From: Salipiger mangrovisoli
GTDB lineage: Bacteria > Pseudomonadota > Alphaproteobacteria > Rhodobacterales > Rhodobacteraceae
NCBI RefSeq assembly: GCF_015223355.1
Contig: NZ_JADFFK010000007.1
Location: forward strand, 1 to 64,000
Length of the DNA: 64,000 bases
Direction: 5' to 3'
This document shows positions 40,251 to 52,334 of this stretch, piece after piece. The notes beneath the pieces are model-generated. The model had not been told where the DNA came from. It made no database searches and saw nothing but the letters and a program-made list of their open reading frames with translations. A program made the position numbers and the translations under genes. Numbering within the stretch: position 1 is the stretch's first letter; each line of letters opens with the position of its first letter.

Positions 40251-40742
40251 ATGGCCGGTGGCGTGATGAAAAAGGGAGGCGGCGGAGGCCGCCGTCGGCG
40301 CCGCCGCAGCGGTGGCGGAGGCCAGCCCATGGCCGAGATCAACGTCACGCCGATGGTGGACGTGATGCTGGTGCTGCTGATCATCTTCATGGTCGCCGCA
40401 CCGCTCCTGACCGTCGGCGTGCCGGTGGAGCTGCCGAAGACCGCGGCCTCCTCGTTGCCGAACGAGGCCGAAGAGCCGTTGACCGTGACCATTGCCGCCG
40501 ACGGCATGGTGATGATCCAGACCACCGAAGTGCCGATGGACGAGCTGACGCCGCGGCTGCAGGCGATTGCCACCGAGCGCAGCGATGACCGCATCTTCCT
40601 GCGCGCCGACGGGGCTGTGCCCTATGACACGGTCGCCAAGGTCATGGGCGCGCTGAACCGCGGTGGATTCTCGTCGATCGGCCTTGTGACCGACGCCGGT
40701 GGCCCGGCGCTGGACGGCACGGCCTCCGCGGCCGGCAACTGA
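40251..40742 (+). CDS. tolR: Tol-Pal protein TolR
   Basis: 163 residues: a Gly/Arg-rich N-terminus (KKGGGGGRRRRRRSGGGG), the single membrane helix with its essential Asp (INVTPMVDVMLVLLIIFMVA) and a periplasmic ExbD/TolR domain. It begins 3 bp after tolQ and ends 10 bp before tolA. The poly-basic N-terminus is typical of alphaproteobacterial TolR. Confidence 0.95.
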   Translation: MAGGVMKKGGGGGRRRRRRSGGGGQPMAEINVTPMVDVMLVLLIIFMVAAPLLTVGVPVELPKTAASSLPNEAEEPLTVTIAADGMVMIQTTEVPMDELTPRLQAIATERSDDRIFLRADGAVPYDTVAKVMGALNRGGFSSIGLVTDAGGPALDGTASAAGN

Positions 40743-40752
40743 GGGAGCGCCC

Positions 40753-42018
40753 TTGCGCAGGAACCTCTATATCTCGGGCGCTCTGCACCTTGCCGTGATC
40801 CTCTGGGCGATCTTCGGCAACGTGTTCCGCCCCGATCCGCCGCAGGTCGAGACCTCGGCGGTCACGGTGATCTCGGAGGCCGAGTTCGCCGCGCTGACCC
40901 GTGCCGCGCAATCGCCGGAGACCGCGCAGGAGATCGACGCCCCGCCCGCGCCGGAGCCCGAGGCGCGCCCGGCGGCGCGCCCGGCGCCCGCCGAGCCCGA
41001 GCCCGCCCCCAATCCCGAGCCGCCCGCTCCGACGCCCGAGCCGGAACCCGAGCCCGAGCCCGCGCCGGAGCCCGTCGCCCCGCCCGCGCCGGTGACGCCG
41101 CCCGACACCACGCTGCCGGTTGCCCCGCCCACGCCCGAGGCCTCGGCGCCACCGCCCGTGCTTGCGCCCGAGCGCGCCGAGCGCCCGGTGCCGCGCCCCG
41201 CGCCGCGCGTTGCGCCCGAACCGGTTGCCCCGCCCGAGCCCGACACCACCGTCGCCGAGGAGGTGCAGAAGGCCGCCGAGGCCGAGTCGGAATCCGCCGA
41301 GGTCGTCGAGCAGGAACAGGAGGCCACGGCCCCCGAGGAGGTGGCGACCGAGATCGTGACCGAGGCCGAGGAGCCCGCCGCCGCCGAGGAGCCGGCGCCG
41401 CCCGCGCCGACTCTCGCGCCGGATGCCTCGCGCCGTCCGCTCACCCGGCCGACGCAGCTCGCCCAACGGCCCGAGCCGGAACCCGAAACGCCCAAGCCTG
41501 CCGAGAAGCCGGCGGAGCAGCCGAAAACCGAGACCGCCAAGACCGAAACGCCCAAGGCCGAAACACCCAAGCCCGAGACCCCGAAGCATGAGACGCCGAA
41601 GCCTGCTGCTCCGGAGCCGGCCGAAGACGCGGTCGCCGATGCCATCGCACAGGCGCTCGCCGCAGGCGGTGCCGCCGAGGAGCGCGGACCGGCCGGGCCG
41701 CCGCTCACGCAGGGCGAACGCGAGTCGCTGCGCGTCGCGGTGCAGAAGTGCTGGGTCGTCGATGTCGGCAGCCAGGCGGCGAACGTGACGGTCACGGTCA
41801 GCATGGACATGGAGCCCGGTGGCCGGGTCGTCTCGTCCTCGCTGCGGATGGTCGGCTCCTCGGGTGGGGACGCGGCCTCGGCCGAGACCGCCTTCCAGAA
41901 CGCCCGCCGCGCGATCCTGCGCTGCCAGGCCGACGGCTACCCGCTTCCGGCGGACAAGTACGACCAGTGGAAGACCATCGAAATGACCTTCAACCCCGAG
42001 CAGATGAGGCTGCGGTGA
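40753..42018 (+). CDS. tolA: Tol-Pal protein TolA
   Basis: 421 residues: an N-terminal membrane helix ([20 protein letters not shown]), about 250 residues of Pro/Glu/Ala low-complexity linker ([20 protein letters not shown] and the like, with KPE/KTE repeats later), and a C-terminal TonB/TolA-like domain with [20 protein letters not shown]. It spans the periplasm to reach Pal. The start is TTG 40753, supported by AGGGAG 5 bases upstream; no ATG fits. Confidence 0.9.
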   Translation: MRRNLYISGALHLAVILWAIFGNVFRPDPPQVETSAVTVISEAEFAALTRAAQSPETAQEIDAPPAPEPEARPAARPAPAEPEPAPNPEPPAPTPEPEPEPEPAPEPVAPPAPVTPPDTTLPVAPPTPEASAPPPVLAPERAERPVPRPAPRVAPEPVAPPEPDTTVAEEVQKAAEAESESAEVVEQEQEATAPEEVATEIVTEAEEPAAAEEPAPPAPTLAPDASRRPLTRPTQLAQRPEPEPETPKPAEKPAEQPKTETAKTETPKAETPKPETPKHETPKPAAPEPAEDAVADAIAQALAAGGAAEERGPAGPPLTQGERESLRVAVQKCWVVDVGSQAANVTVTVSMDMEPGGRVVSSSLRMVGSSGGDAASAETAFQNARRAILRCQADGYPLPADKYDQWKTIEMTFNPEQMRLR

Positions 42019-42158
42019 CCGCCCTTTTCGCGAGGACCTGCGCAAGCCGCGCGTTGCGGCGCTTTGTCCGGGGCACGTCCCCGCGCTATGTTTGCCCCGA
42101 GGCAGTCAACCCTGCGGCACACAAGCGCGGTGGCGCGACCGGGAAGGAGAACACGAGC

Positions 42159-43496
42159 ATGACAAGACTTCTGGCCCTCATCCTTGCCCCCGTATTGACG
42201 GTGGCCACGGTGACGGGCGTGGCGCTTCCAGCGCAGGCCCAGGACGGCCCGCTGCGGATCGAAATTACCGAGGGCGTGGTCGAACCGCTGCCTTATGCGG
42301 TGCCCGACTTCGTCGCCGAGACCGGCGACGCGGCTCAATACGCCCAGCAGATCAGCCGGGTGATCGCCGAGGATCTGACCGGCACCGGTCTCTTCCGCGA
42401 GATCCCGCGCGACGCGCACATCAGTCGCGTGTCGAACTTCTCGAGCCCGATCCAGTTCTCGGACTGGAAGGCGATCAACGCGCAGGCGCTGATCACCGGG
42501 GCGGTGTCCTCGGATGGCGGGGGCAAGCTCACCGCCAAGTTCCGCGTCTGGGACGTCTTCGCGGGTACCGAGCTGGGGCAGGGGATGCAGTTCTCGGCCA
42601 CCGCCGACGGCTGGCGCCGGCTCGCCCACAAGGTTGCCGATCAGGTCTATTCGCGGATCACCGGCGAGGGCGGCTATTTCGACAGCCGCGTGGTCTTCGT
42701 GTCCGAGACCGGCCCCAAGGACGAGCGCGCCAAGCGGCTCGCGGTCATGGATTACGACGGCGCCAACGTGCAGTTCCTGACCTCGAGCAACTCGATCGTC
42801 ATCGCGCCGCGCTTCTCGCCGAATGGCAGCCGGGTGCTCTACACCAGCTACGAGACCGGCGAGCCGCGCATCCACGTACTCGACGTCGGCTCGGTGCAGA
42901 GCCGCATGCTGCCGACCACCGATGGGGTGATGAGCTTTGCGCCGCGCTTCTCGCCGGACGGCTCGCAGCTGCTCTACTCGATGACCCGTGGATCGAACAC
43001 CGACATCTACGCGATGGACATCAACTCGGGCCAGACCCGGCAGCTGACCACCGCGCCCTCGATCGAGACCGGTGCCAGCTTCTCGCCCGACGGCAGCAAG
43101 ATCGTGTTTGAAAGCGACCGCTCGGGCAGCCAGCAGCTCTACGTCATGCCGGTGGGCGGCGGCGAGCCGGTGCGGATCAGCTTCGGCCAGGGCCGCTACG
43201 GCACGCCGGTCTGGTCGCCGCGCGGCGATCTCATCGCCTTCACCAAGCAGAACGCGGGCCGCTTCCACATCGGCGTGATGCGCACCGACGGCTCGGAGGA
43301 GCGGCTGCTGACTGCCTCCTTCCTCGATGAGGGTCCGACCTGGGCGCCGAACGGCCGCGTGTTGATGTTCGCGCGCGAGACGCAGGGCGCCGGCGGCGCG
43401 AGCTCGCTTTATTCGGTTGATGTCTCGGGGCGGAACCTCAAGCGGGTGCGCACGCCCGACGGCGCGTCGGACCCGAGCTGGGGCCCGCTGCAATGA
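42159..43496 (+). CDS. tolB: Tol-Pal periplasmic beta-propeller TolB
   Basis: 445 residues: signal peptide 1-27 (ending PAQAQ), an N-terminal domain to about 160, then a six-bladed propeller with repeated SPDGS/SPNGS turns ([57 protein letters not shown]). AAGGAG stands 9 bases before ATG 42159. It binds Pal and couples it to TolA. Confidence 0.95.
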   Translation: MTRLLALILAPVLTVATVTGVALPAQAQDGPLRIEITEGVVEPLPYAVPDFVAETGDAAQYAQQISRVIAEDLTGTGLFREIPRDAHISRVSNFSSPIQFSDWKAINAQALITGAVSSDGGGKLTAKFRVWDVFAGTELGQGMQFSATADGWRRLAHKVADQVYSRITGEGGYFDSRVVFVSETGPKDERAKRLAVMDYDGANVQFLTSSNSIVIAPRFSPNGSRVLYTSYETGEPRIHVLDVGSVQSRMLPTTDGVMSFAPRFSPDGSQLLYSMTRGSNTDIYAMDINSGQTRQLTTAPSIETGASFSPDGSKIVFESDRSGSQQLYVMPVGGGEPVRISFGQGRYGTPVWSPRGDLIAFTKQNAGRFHIGVMRTDGSEERLLTASFLDEGPTWAPNGRVLMFARETQGAGGASSLYSVDVSGRNLKRVRTPDGASDPSWGPLQ

Positions 43497-43501
43497 GCGT
43501 G

Positions 43502-43527
43502 GGCCGGGCGGAAGATCCCGCCCGGCC
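43502..43527 (+). terminator. Hairpin after tolB
   Basis: GGCCGGGCGG (43502-43511) and CCGCCCGGCC (43518-43527) pair over 10 bp around AAGATC. There is no T run. It may separate tolB from pal or attenuate read-through. Confidence 0.5.
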
Positions 43528-43674
43528 GCCTTGCCGCGAAGGCACCGGACACGGGGACTGTTGCCGTGGAAACAAAGCTCTCAAAAGGGTTATCCGGCCT
43601 TCGATGCACCACGTTCCCAAGCCATTTGCGCTGTGATAGCGTGGCTGCAAACACACGAGCAGGACAGTGATCCA

Positions 43675-44214
43675 ATGACATATCTTCCGAAGGTTCTGAT
43701 GCTGGTGGCCGGGCTTGGCCTTGCCGCCTGTACCAACCCGGACCGCTTCGGCGCGGGCGGCGATGGCACAGGTGCCGGGGGCGCGGGCTACGGAAACGGC
43801 AGCGGCGTGAACGGCGGTTACCTCGACGGGTCCGCCGGCGACCCGCGCTCGCCGGCCTACTTCAACCAGGCAATCGGCGACCGCGTGCTCTTTGCCGTCG
43901 ACCAGTCGACCCTTTCGGCCGATGCCCAGGCGACGCTCGATGCGCAGGCGCAGTGGCTGATGACCAACTCCGACTATCTCGCGGTGATCGAAGGTCACGC
44001 GGACGAGCAGGGCACCCGCGAGTACAACATCGCGCTCGGCGCACGCCGCGCCAACGCGGTGATGGAGTACCTGATCTCCAAGGGCGTCGCGTCGAGCCGC
44101 CTGCGCCAGATCTCCTACGGCAAGGAACGCCCCGTCGAGGTCTGCTCGCAGGAGGCCTGCTACGCCAAGAACCGCCGCGCGGTGACGGTGATCTCCATGG
44201 GCATGACGAGCTGA
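43675..44214 (+). CDS. pal: Peptidoglycan-associated lipoprotein Pal
   Basis: 179 residues. Lipobox LGLAAC with Cys19 as lipidation site, a Gly-rich spacer (GAGGDGTGAGGAGYGNGSG), then an OmpA-like domain with the peptidoglycan-binding loop EGHADEQGTREYNIALGARR and ANAVMEYLISKGV. It tethers the outer membrane to peptidoglycan. AGGA lies about 10 bases before ATG 43675. Confidence 0.95.
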   Translation: MTYLPKVLMLVAGLGLAACTNPDRFGAGGDGTGAGGAGYGNGSGVNGGYLDGSAGDPRSPAYFNQAIGDRVLFAVDQSTLSADAQATLDAQAQWLMTNSDYLAVIEGHADEQGTREYNIALGARRANAVMEYLISKGVASSRLRQISYGKERPVEVCSQEACYAKNRRAVTVISMGMTS

Positions 44215-44224
44215 GGCTGATCGG

Positions 44225-45064
44225 ATGCGTCTGACTGGCATTGCCCTCTGCCTGGGCCTGATCGCCTCGGGCGCACAGGCCCAGCAAACCGAGACCCTGG
44301 CGGACCTTCGCCAGGAACTCTCGATGCTCAGCGGCGAGTTGCAGAAACTCAAGCAAGAGCTGAATTCCACCGGTATCGGCGCGATGAACGTGCCTGCCAG
44401 CACGCTCGACCGCGTCAACGCGATCGAGGCCGAGTTGACGCGCGTGACCGCCAAGACCGAAGAGCTTGGCCACCGCATCGACAGTGTCGTGGCGGATGGG
44501 ACCAACCGCATCGGTGATCTCGAGTTCCGTATCTGCGAGATCGAGCCCGGTTGCGACATCGGCAACATCGGCCAGACCAAGCCGCTTGGCGGGCAGACCC
44601 CCGCCACCTCTGGCCCGGTCACCTCGGCTCCGGCCCCCTCGGTGCCCGAGACCACGCTGCCCTCGAACGGTGCGCAGCTTGCCGTCGGCGAAGAGACGGA
44701 TTTCCGGCGGGCGCAGGAGGCGCTCGCCAACGGTGACTTTCAATCCGCCGCGGAAAAGTTTGCGGCCTTTCGCCAGGCCTACCCGGGCTCTCCGCTAGAA
44801 GCGGCGAGCTATCTGGCCGAAGGGCAGGCGCTGAAGAAGGCGGGTGACACCCGCGAGGCGGCGCGCCGCTTCCTTGGTGCCTATGCCAATTATCCCGACA
44901 GCGAGGTCGCTCCCGCAGCGCTCTGGCAACTCGGCACGGCGCTCGGAGAGCTGGGCAGCAAGACCGAGGCCTGCGTCACTCTCGGCGAGGTCTCCACGCG
45001 CTATCCGGGCACCGAAGAGGTCTCGAAAGCGGCGGAGGAGATGGGGCGCCTCGGCTGCCAGTGA
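44225..45064 (+). CDS. cpoB: Cell division coordinator CpoB (YbgF)
   Basis: 279 residues: signal peptide (1-20, ASGAQAQ), an N-terminal coiled coil (LADLRQELSMLSGELQKLKQ) for trimerisation, a Pro/Thr linker with two Cys (EFRICEIEPGCD), and TPR repeats in the C-terminal 120 residues. It links peptidoglycan synthesis with Tol function. It follows pal by 10 bp and overlaps tilS by 4 bases. Confidence 0.92.
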   Translation: MRLTGIALCLGLIASGAQAQQTETLADLRQELSMLSGELQKLKQELNSTGIGAMNVPASTLDRVNAIEAELTRVTAKTEELGHRIDSVVADGTNRIGDLEFRICEIEPGCDIGNIGQTKPLGGQTPATSGPVTSAPAPSVPETTLPSNGAQLAVGEETDFRRAQEALANGDFQSAAEKFAAFRQAYPGSPLEAASYLAEGQALKKAGDTREAARRFLGAYANYPDSEVAPAALWQLGTALGELGSKTEACVTLGEVSTRYPGTEEVSKAAEEMGRLGCQ

Positions 45065-46392
45065 GGCCGCCCGAGGGCATCCCGGTCAGCGCCTCGCTCG
45101 ACCAGCGTTTCGCCGACGCCATGGGCGCGGCGCTCGGTCCCGATTTTCCCGAAAGCATCGCCCTCGCCGTCTCAGGCGGGGGCGACAGCATGGCCATGCT
45201 GACGCTGGCGCACAACTGGACCCATGTCTGGGGTCTGCGGCTGCGGGTCGTGACGGTGGACCACGGGCTGCGTCCCGAGGCGGCGGCAGAGGCCGAGATG
45301 GTCGCCGAGACCTGCGCCGAGCTTGGCTGGGAGCATGCGACGCTGCGCTGGCACTGGGACGGGCAGGGCAACCTGATGGATGCGGCCCGGCGGGCCCGGC
45401 TGTCCCTGATCAACGGTTGGCGGGGCGACACGCGCGACGTGCTGGTGGCACATACGGCGGATGACGTGGCCGAGAGTTTCCTGATGCGCCTTGCCCGAGG
45501 CGCCGGGGTCGAGGGTCTGTCGGCGATGCGCCCGGTGCGCGAGGTGGCCTGGCCGCAGGGCGCGCCGATGCGGATCATCCGCCCATGCCTCGCCATGCGC
45601 CGGGACGAGCTGCGACACTACCTGCGCGTGTTGCAGGGACAATGGGTCGATGATCCCTCCAACGAGGACGACAGTTACGAGCGCGTCCGCGCCCGCAAGC
45701 TGGCGGCCCGGTTGGAGGCCGAGGGCAGCCTGTCGGGAGCGGTCCTGAGCGCCGCGGCGCGGCGCATGTCCCGTGCCTCGGAGGCGCTGCGCGCGCGGGC
45801 GGCGCAGGTCTGGCGCGAGATCGCGACCGAAGTGCCGCCGCAGCGGCGCGGCGAGCTGATCTTTGATCAAACGGGCTTTCAGTCCGTCGAACGCGACACC
45901 CAGCTGCGGCTGCTTTCGTCGGCGCTGCGCTTTGTCGCGGCTGCGGAATATCCGCCGCGCGAGGCCCCGCTCGAGGCCCTGCTCGACCGGCTTCTCGGTG
46001 GCGGTGGCGGCACGCTGCACGGCTGCGAGGCGCGCATCGAGCGCGGCCGCATCGCCATCTTCCGGGAGTTTGCAGCCGTCTGCGATCTGCGCATCGAGGC
46101 GGTGCGCGGGGCGCTCTGGGACGGGCGCTGGCGGCTCGCGGCGCAGGTGCCCGAAGGGCTGACGCTGCGCGCCCTCGGCGAGGATGGATGGGCACAGCGC
46201 GACCGCACGGTCGAGCAGGTGGTCCCTTTTCACGCCGCGCGCAGCGCCCCGGCGCTGTTCTCGGGCTCGCGGCTCGTCGGGTGCGACGCCCTTCAACCTG
46301 CGGGCGAGCAGTCGCTTTTTGACCACAGCCTGTTCGGGCAAGTGGCACCTCAGTTCACCGCTTTCCTCGGATCCGGCCCGGCTTCGGGGTGA
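45061..46392 (+). CDS. tilS: tRNA(Ile)-lysidine synthase
   Basis: 443 residues. The P-loop SGGGDS (38-43) of N-type ATP pyrophosphatases and the following VVTVDHGLRPEAAAEAEMVA are clear. It changes C34 of tRNA-Ile2 to lysidine so that AUA is read correctly. It starts with GTG 45061 overlapping the cpoB stop as GTGA. It precedes ftsH by 92 bp, the common tilS-ftsH order. Confidence 0.93.
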   Translation: MRPPEGIPVSASLDQRFADAMGAALGPDFPESIALAVSGGGDSMAMLTLAHNWTHVWGLRLRVVTVDHGLRPEAAAEAEMVAETCAELGWEHATLRWHWDGQGNLMDAARRARLSLINGWRGDTRDVLVAHTADDVAESFLMRLARGAGVEGLSAMRPVREVAWPQGAPMRIIRPCLAMRRDELRHYLRVLQGQWVDDPSNEDDSYERVRARKLAARLEAEGSLSGAVLSAAARRMSRASEALRARAAQVWREIATEVPPQRRGELIFDQTGFQSVERDTQLRLLSSALRFVAAAEYPPREAPLEALLDRLLGGGGGTLHGCEARIERGRIAIFREFAAVCDLRIEAVRGALWDGRWRLAAQVPEGLTLRALGEDGWAQRDRTVEQVVPFHAARSAPALFSGSRLVGCDALQPAGEQSLFDHSLFGQVAPQFTAFLGSGPASG

Positions 46393-46484
46393 AATCGCAT
46401 TGAACCGGCTGTCTCAGTCCTTATGTTAGGCACAGATCGCGACTTCGAGAGAAGCGCGAGATACGTCATTTTAGGAGGCCGTCC

Positions 46485-48398
<1,914 letters not shown>

Positions 48399-48425
48399 CC
48401 TCCGCCCGGCGATGAAAGAGAAACC

Positions 48426-48455
48426 CCGAAGCCCTTGGCTTCGGTGTTTTTCTTT
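48426..48455 (+). terminator. Rho-independent terminator after ftsH
   Basis: CCGAAGCC (48426-48433) and GGCTTCGG (48437-48444) form an 8-bp stem with a 3-base loop, followed by TGTTTTTCTTTT. Confidence 0.9.
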
Positions 48456-48561
48456 TCAGGAGAGGGTCTTCCGGTCCGAACGGGGCGATATCCCCTCGAC
48501 GCCGCCGCCGATCTGTGGCCCAACTCGGCCCCGTTATGTCAGTCGCCGAAGGATCCCGCCC

Positions 48562-49161
48562 ATGCCCGCGCTCATCCCCACCAGCTTCTCTGCCCGCATC
48601 ACCTGGCTCGGACAGGTCCCGGTCGAAGGCGACAGCATCCGCTCGCAGGCGGTCGAGACGCTTGAGCTCGGCTGGGCCGGGCCGGAGGGCGAGCGCCACG
48701 CGGGCCGCACCCGCCCGTCCTGCTCGCGCGTGACCTCGCAACATCCGCGCGGCACCGAGATCGCCAATGTCCGCCAGCTGGCCGTGATGTCCGCCGAGGA
48801 GATCGCCGAGATCGCGCGCACGCTGGGGCTCTCGGAGCTGGATCCGCAGCTTGCCGGTGCAACGCTGGTGCTCGAGGGGATCCCCGACTTCAGCCACCTG
48901 CCGCCGTCGTCGCGGCTGCAGGGCCCGGACGGCGTGACGCTGGTCGTCGACATGGAGAACCGTCCCTGCAACCTGCCGGCCCGCGAGATCGAGTCCGAGC
49001 ACGTCGGCCATGGCAAGGCCTTCAAGGCGGCGGCCAAGGGCAAGCGCGGGGTCACCGCCTGGGTCGAGCGGCCCGGACGGCTGACGCTCGGCGACGAGAT
49101 GCGCCTGCATGTCCCGGATCAGCGTGTCTGGGCACATCTGAAAGCCGTCCGCAAAGGCTGA
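48562..49161 (+). CDS. MOSC-domain protein
   Basis: 199 residues. The MOSC beta-barrel is suggested by SFSARITWLGQVP, the CSRVTSQHPRGTEIANVRQL segment, the conserved Cys in VDMENRPCNLPAREIE, and GVTAWVERPGRLTLGDEM near the C-terminus. MOSC domains act in molybdenum cofactor sulfuration or in sulfur/nitrogen chemistry with Moco. AAGGA 8 bases before ATG 48562 decides the start. Stand-alone between ftsH and fhs. Confidence 0.85.
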   Translation: MPALIPTSFSARITWLGQVPVEGDSIRSQAVETLELGWAGPEGERHAGRTRPSCSRVTSQHPRGTEIANVRQLAVMSAEEIAEIARTLGLSELDPQLAGATLVLEGIPDFSHLPPSSRLQGPDGVTLVVDMENRPCNLPAREIESEHVGHGKAFKAAAKGKRGVTAWVERPGRLTLGDEMRLHVPDQRVWAHLKAVRKG

Positions 49162-49236
49162 GCGCTTCACGCGTGACCGGCGCGGACGAACCCGTTATGA
49201 CGGCGGCAGAATTGCAGCCGGACAGGGGGAACCGCC

Positions 49237-50907
49237 ATGACCACCGATATCGAAATCGCCCGTGCCGCCGAGAAGCGCCCGATCCAGGAGATCGGCGAGG
49301 CCCTCGGCATCACCGGCACGGACCTGATCCCCTACGGCCATGACAAGGCGAAGGTTTCGGCAAGCTTCATTGCCGGTCTCAAGGGGCGCAAGCAGGGGCG
49401 GTTGATCCTCGTCACCGCGATCAACCCGACCCCCGCGGGCGAGGGCAAGACGACCACCACCGTCGGCCTCGGTGACGGGCTGGCGGCGATCGGGAAGAAG
49501 GCGGTGGTCTGCATCCGCGAAGCCTCGCTCGGGCCGAACTTCGGCATGAAGGGCGGGGCGGCCGGGGGTGGTTACGCGCAGGTGGTGCCGATGGAGGAGA
49601 TGAACCTTCATTTCACCGGCGACTTCCACGCGATCACCGCGGCGCACAACCTGCTCGCGGCGATGATCGACAATCACATCCATTGGGGCAACGCGCTCGA
49701 CATCGACCTGCGGCGCATCGTCTGGCGGCGGGTGCTCGACGTCAACGACCGGGCACTGCGCGATGTGGTGACGGGGCTCGGCGGCGTGCCCAACGGCTTT
49801 CCGCGGCAGGGCGGCTTCGACATCACCGTGGCCTCCGAGGTCATGGCCTGCCTGTGCCTCGCCGATGACCTCGCGGACCTGCAAAATCGCCTCGGCGACA
49901 TGATCGTTGCCTACCGCCGCGACAAGACCCCGGTGCACGCGCGCGATCTCAAGGCCGACGGCGCCATGACGGTGCTGCTGAAGGACGCGCTGCAACCCAA
50001 CCTCGTGCAGACGCTCGAGCACACGCCGGCCTTCGTGCACGGCGGGCCGTTTGCCAATATCGCGCATGGCTGCAACTCGGTGATCGCCACCAAGACCGCG
50101 CTCGCACTCGCCGAATACGTTGTCACCGAGGCCGGCTTCGGCGCCGATCTCGGGGCCGAGAAATTCTTTGACATCAAGTGCCGCAAGGCCGGGCTGCACC
50201 CCGATTGCGTGGTGCTGGTGGCCACGGTGCGGGCGCTGAAGATGAACGGCGGCGTGGCGCGGGCCGATCTCGGGACAGAGAATGTTGCGGCCGTGAAGAA
50301 AGGCTGCGCCAACCTTGGCCGCCATATCGAGAACCTGCGGCAGTTCGGCGTTCCCGTGGTGGTGGCGATCAACCATTTCGCCGGCGATACCGAGGCTGAG
50401 GTGACCGCGGTGAAATCCTACTCCGAGGCGCGTGGAGCCGAGGCGCATCTCTGCCGCCACTGGGCCGAGGGCTCGAAGGGCATCAGCAGGCTGGCCGAGC
50501 GCGTCGCGCATATCGCCGACGGGGACGCGGCGCAGTTCGCGCCGATCTACCCCGACGAGATGCCGCTCTGGGAAAAGATCGAGACCGTGGCCAAGCGCAT
50601 CTACCACGCCGAGGAGGTGACCGCCGATCCGCGCATCCGCGCGCAGCTTGCCGAGTGGGAAGAGCAGGGCTTCGGCAACCTGCCGGTCTGCATGGCAAAG
50701 ACCCAGTATTCCTTCTCGACCGACCCCAAGCGGCTCGGCGCGCCGACCGGGCATATGGTGCCGGTGCGCGAGGTGCGGCTCTCGGCGGGGGCTGGTTTCG
50801 TCGTGGCGATCTGCGGCGACATCATGACAATGCCCGGCCTGCCACGCGTGCCCGCCGCCGAGACCATCCGGCTGAACCGTGCAGGCGAGGTCGAGGGGCT
50901 GTTCTGA
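49237..50907 (+). CDS. fhs: Formate-tetrahydrofolate ligase
   Basis: 556 residues, the usual family length. ATP site [12 protein letters not shown] (about 65-76), followed by the family segments [20 protein letters not shown] and [20 protein letters not shown]. It makes 10-formyl-THF from formate, THF and ATP, or runs in reverse during C1 oxidation. It is near folD (490 bp), so both arms of THF-bound C1 interconversion are encoded together. Confidence 0.97.
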   Translation: MTTDIEIARAAEKRPIQEIGEALGITGTDLIPYGHDKAKVSASFIAGLKGRKQGRLILVTAINPTPAGEGKTTTTVGLGDGLAAIGKKAVVCIREASLGPNFGMKGGAAGGGYAQVVPMEEMNLHFTGDFHAITAAHNLLAAMIDNHIHWGNALDIDLRRIVWRRVLDVNDRALRDVVTGLGGVPNGFPRQGGFDITVASEVMACLCLADDLADLQNRLGDMIVAYRRDKTPVHARDLKADGAMTVLLKDALQPNLVQTLEHTPAFVHGGPFANIAHGCNSVIATKTALALAEYVVTEAGFGADLGAEKFFDIKCRKAGLHPDCVVLVATVRALKMNGGVARADLGTENVAAVKKGCANLGRHIENLRQFGVPVVVAINHFAGDTEAEVTAVKSYSEARGAEAHLCRHWAEGSKGISRLAERVAHIADGDAAQFAPIYPDEMPLWEKIETVAKRIYHAEEVTADPRIRAQLAEWEEQGFGNLPVCMAKTQYSFSTDPKRLGAPTGHMVPVREVRLSAGAGFVVAICGDIMTMPGLPRVPAAETIRLNRAGEVEGLF

Positions 50908-50964
50908 CCCCCTCCGGCATCCCTGTCGACGGGCAGGATCACGGTCGCCGTTCCCGAACGGCGC

Positions 50965-50990
50965 CCGCAGTTTCCAATCTGCGGCGGGTT
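50965..50990 (+). terminator. Possible terminator after fhs
   Basis: CCGCAG (50965-50970) and CTGCGG (50979-50984) pair over 6 bp with an 8-base loop, followed by CGGGTTTGTCGTCTTT. Modest stem and interrupted T run. Confidence 0.45.
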
Positions 50991-51093
50991 TGTCGTCTTT
51001 GCTCTCTGCTATGCCGCTCTGGCGCGTTGATCATCGCGCCGCATCGCGGCATAGGGGGCGGACCGGACTCGGTCACCCTGCAAGGAGGCGCCC

Positions 51094-51390
51094 ATGCGCG
51101 ATCCCGCAACCCTAGGCGACATGGCGGCGCTGCGCGCCGAGATCGACGCCACCGACAAGCGCCTCAGCGCGCTGCTGGCGCATCGCCAGGGTCTCATCGA
51201 CCGTGCCGCCGAGATCAAGACCGGCGCGGGGTTGCCCGCCCGGATCAAGGGCCGCGTCGACGAGGTCATCGCCAATGCCCGGCTGAATGCCGAGGCCGAG
51301 GGAATTGACCCCGATCTGAGCGAGGCGCTGTGGCGCGAGCTGGTGGAATGGTCGATCCGCCGCGAAGAAACGGTACTGGGACAGGAGTAA
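51094..51390 (+). CDS. Chorismate mutase, AroQ class
   Basis: 98 residues, all helical: [20 protein letters not shown] then [13 protein letters not shown] and the C-terminal [14 protein letters not shown], the AroQ pattern with Arg/Lys-lined active site. It converts chorismate to prephenate for Phe/Tyr synthesis. AAGGAGG is upstream of the ATG. It precedes folD by 5 bp, so the two are co-transcribed although their pathways differ. Confidence 0.88.
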   Translation: MRDPATLGDMAALRAEIDATDKRLSALLAHRQGLIDRAAEIKTGAGLPARIKGRVDEVIANARLNAEAEGIDPDLSEALWRELVEWSIRREETVLGQE

Positions 51391-51395
51391 GGCGC

Positions 51396-52298
51396 ATGAG
51401 CGCAACGATCATCGATGGCAAGGCCTTTGCCGAAAAGGTGCGCACGCAGGTCGCCGCCCATGTGGCGCGGCTGAAGGACGAGCATGGCATCACCCCCGGC
51501 CTCGCCGTGGTGCTGGTGGGCGAGGACCCGGCCTCCGAAGTCTACGTCCGCAACAAGGGCAAGCAGACGCTCGAGGCGGGGATGAACAGCTTCGAGCACA
51601 AGCTGTCCGCGGAAACCTCCGAGGCCGACCTGCTGGCGTTGATCGAGCAGCTGAATGCCGATCCGGCGGTGCATGGCATTCTGGTGCAGCTGCCCCTGCC
51701 GGGACACCTGAACTCGGACCTGGTGATCAATTCCATCGATCCGGCGAAGGACGTCGACGGCTTCCACATCTCCAACGTCGGCCTGCTGGGCACCGGACAG
51801 AAGAGCATGGTGCCCTGCACGCCGCTCGGCTGCCTGATGATGCTGCGCGACCACCTCGGTTCGCTCTCGGGGCTGAACGCCGTGGTGGTGGGCCGCTCGA
51901 ACATCGTCGGCAAGCCGATGGCGCAGCTGCTGCTGGGGGACAGCTGCACGGTGACCATCGCGCATTCGCGCACGAAGGACCTGGCCGAGGTCTGCCGCCG
52001 CGCCGACATCCTCGTCGCCGCCGTCGGCCGCCCCGAGATGATCCCTGGCGACTGGGTGAAACCCGGCGCCACGGTGATCGACGTCGGCATCAACCGCATC
52101 GCCGCGCCCGAGAAGGGCGAGGGCAAGATGCGGCTGGTCGGCGATGTCGAATTCACCTCGGCCTCGCAGGTCGCGGGCGCGATCACCCCGGTGCCGGGCG
52201 GCGTCGGCCCGATGACCATCGCCTGCCTGCTGGCCAATACGGTGACCGCCTGCTGCCGCGCCAACGGCCTTGCCGAGCCCGAGGGGCTGACGGCCTGA
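51396..52298 (+). CDS. folD: Methylene-THF dehydrogenase / methenyl-THF cyclohydrolase
   Basis: 300 residues. Substrate-site segments [20 protein letters not shown] and [11 protein letters not shown], the Asp-rich [14 protein letters not shown], and the NADP site [17 protein letters not shown] are as in FolD. It interconverts 5,10-methylene-, methenyl- and 10-formyl-THF. AGGAG 8 bases before ATG 51396 overlaps the end of the chorismate mutase gene. Confidence 0.97.
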   Translation: MSATIIDGKAFAEKVRTQVAAHVARLKDEHGITPGLAVVLVGEDPASEVYVRNKGKQTLEAGMNSFEHKLSAETSEADLLALIEQLNADPAVHGILVQLPLPGHLNSDLVINSIDPAKDVDGFHISNVGLLGTGQKSMVPCTPLGCLMMLRDHLGSLSGLNAVVVGRSNIVGKPMAQLLLGDSCTVTIAHSRTKDLAEVCRRADILVAAVGRPEMIPGDWVKPGATVIDVGINRIAAPEKGEGKMRLVGDVEFTSASQVAGAITPVPGGVGPMTIACLLANTVTACCRANGLAEPEGLTA

Positions 52299-52306
52299 GC
52301 ATGGGA

Positions 52307-52332
52307 GCGCCGGGCGCGACGCCGCCCGGCGC
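52307..52332. terminator. Hairpin between convergent folD and pdeM
   Basis: GCGCCGGGCG (52307-52316) and CGCCCGGCGC (52323-52332) pair perfectly over 10 bp around a 6-base loop; CTTCAG follows. It serves convergent genes on both sides. Confidence 0.6.
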
Positions 52333-52334
52333 CT

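Noticed and set aside
40960-41640. Low-complexity GC-rich tandem DNA in tolA
   Set aside because: It encodes the Pro/Glu/Lys linker of TolA; not a separate repeat element.
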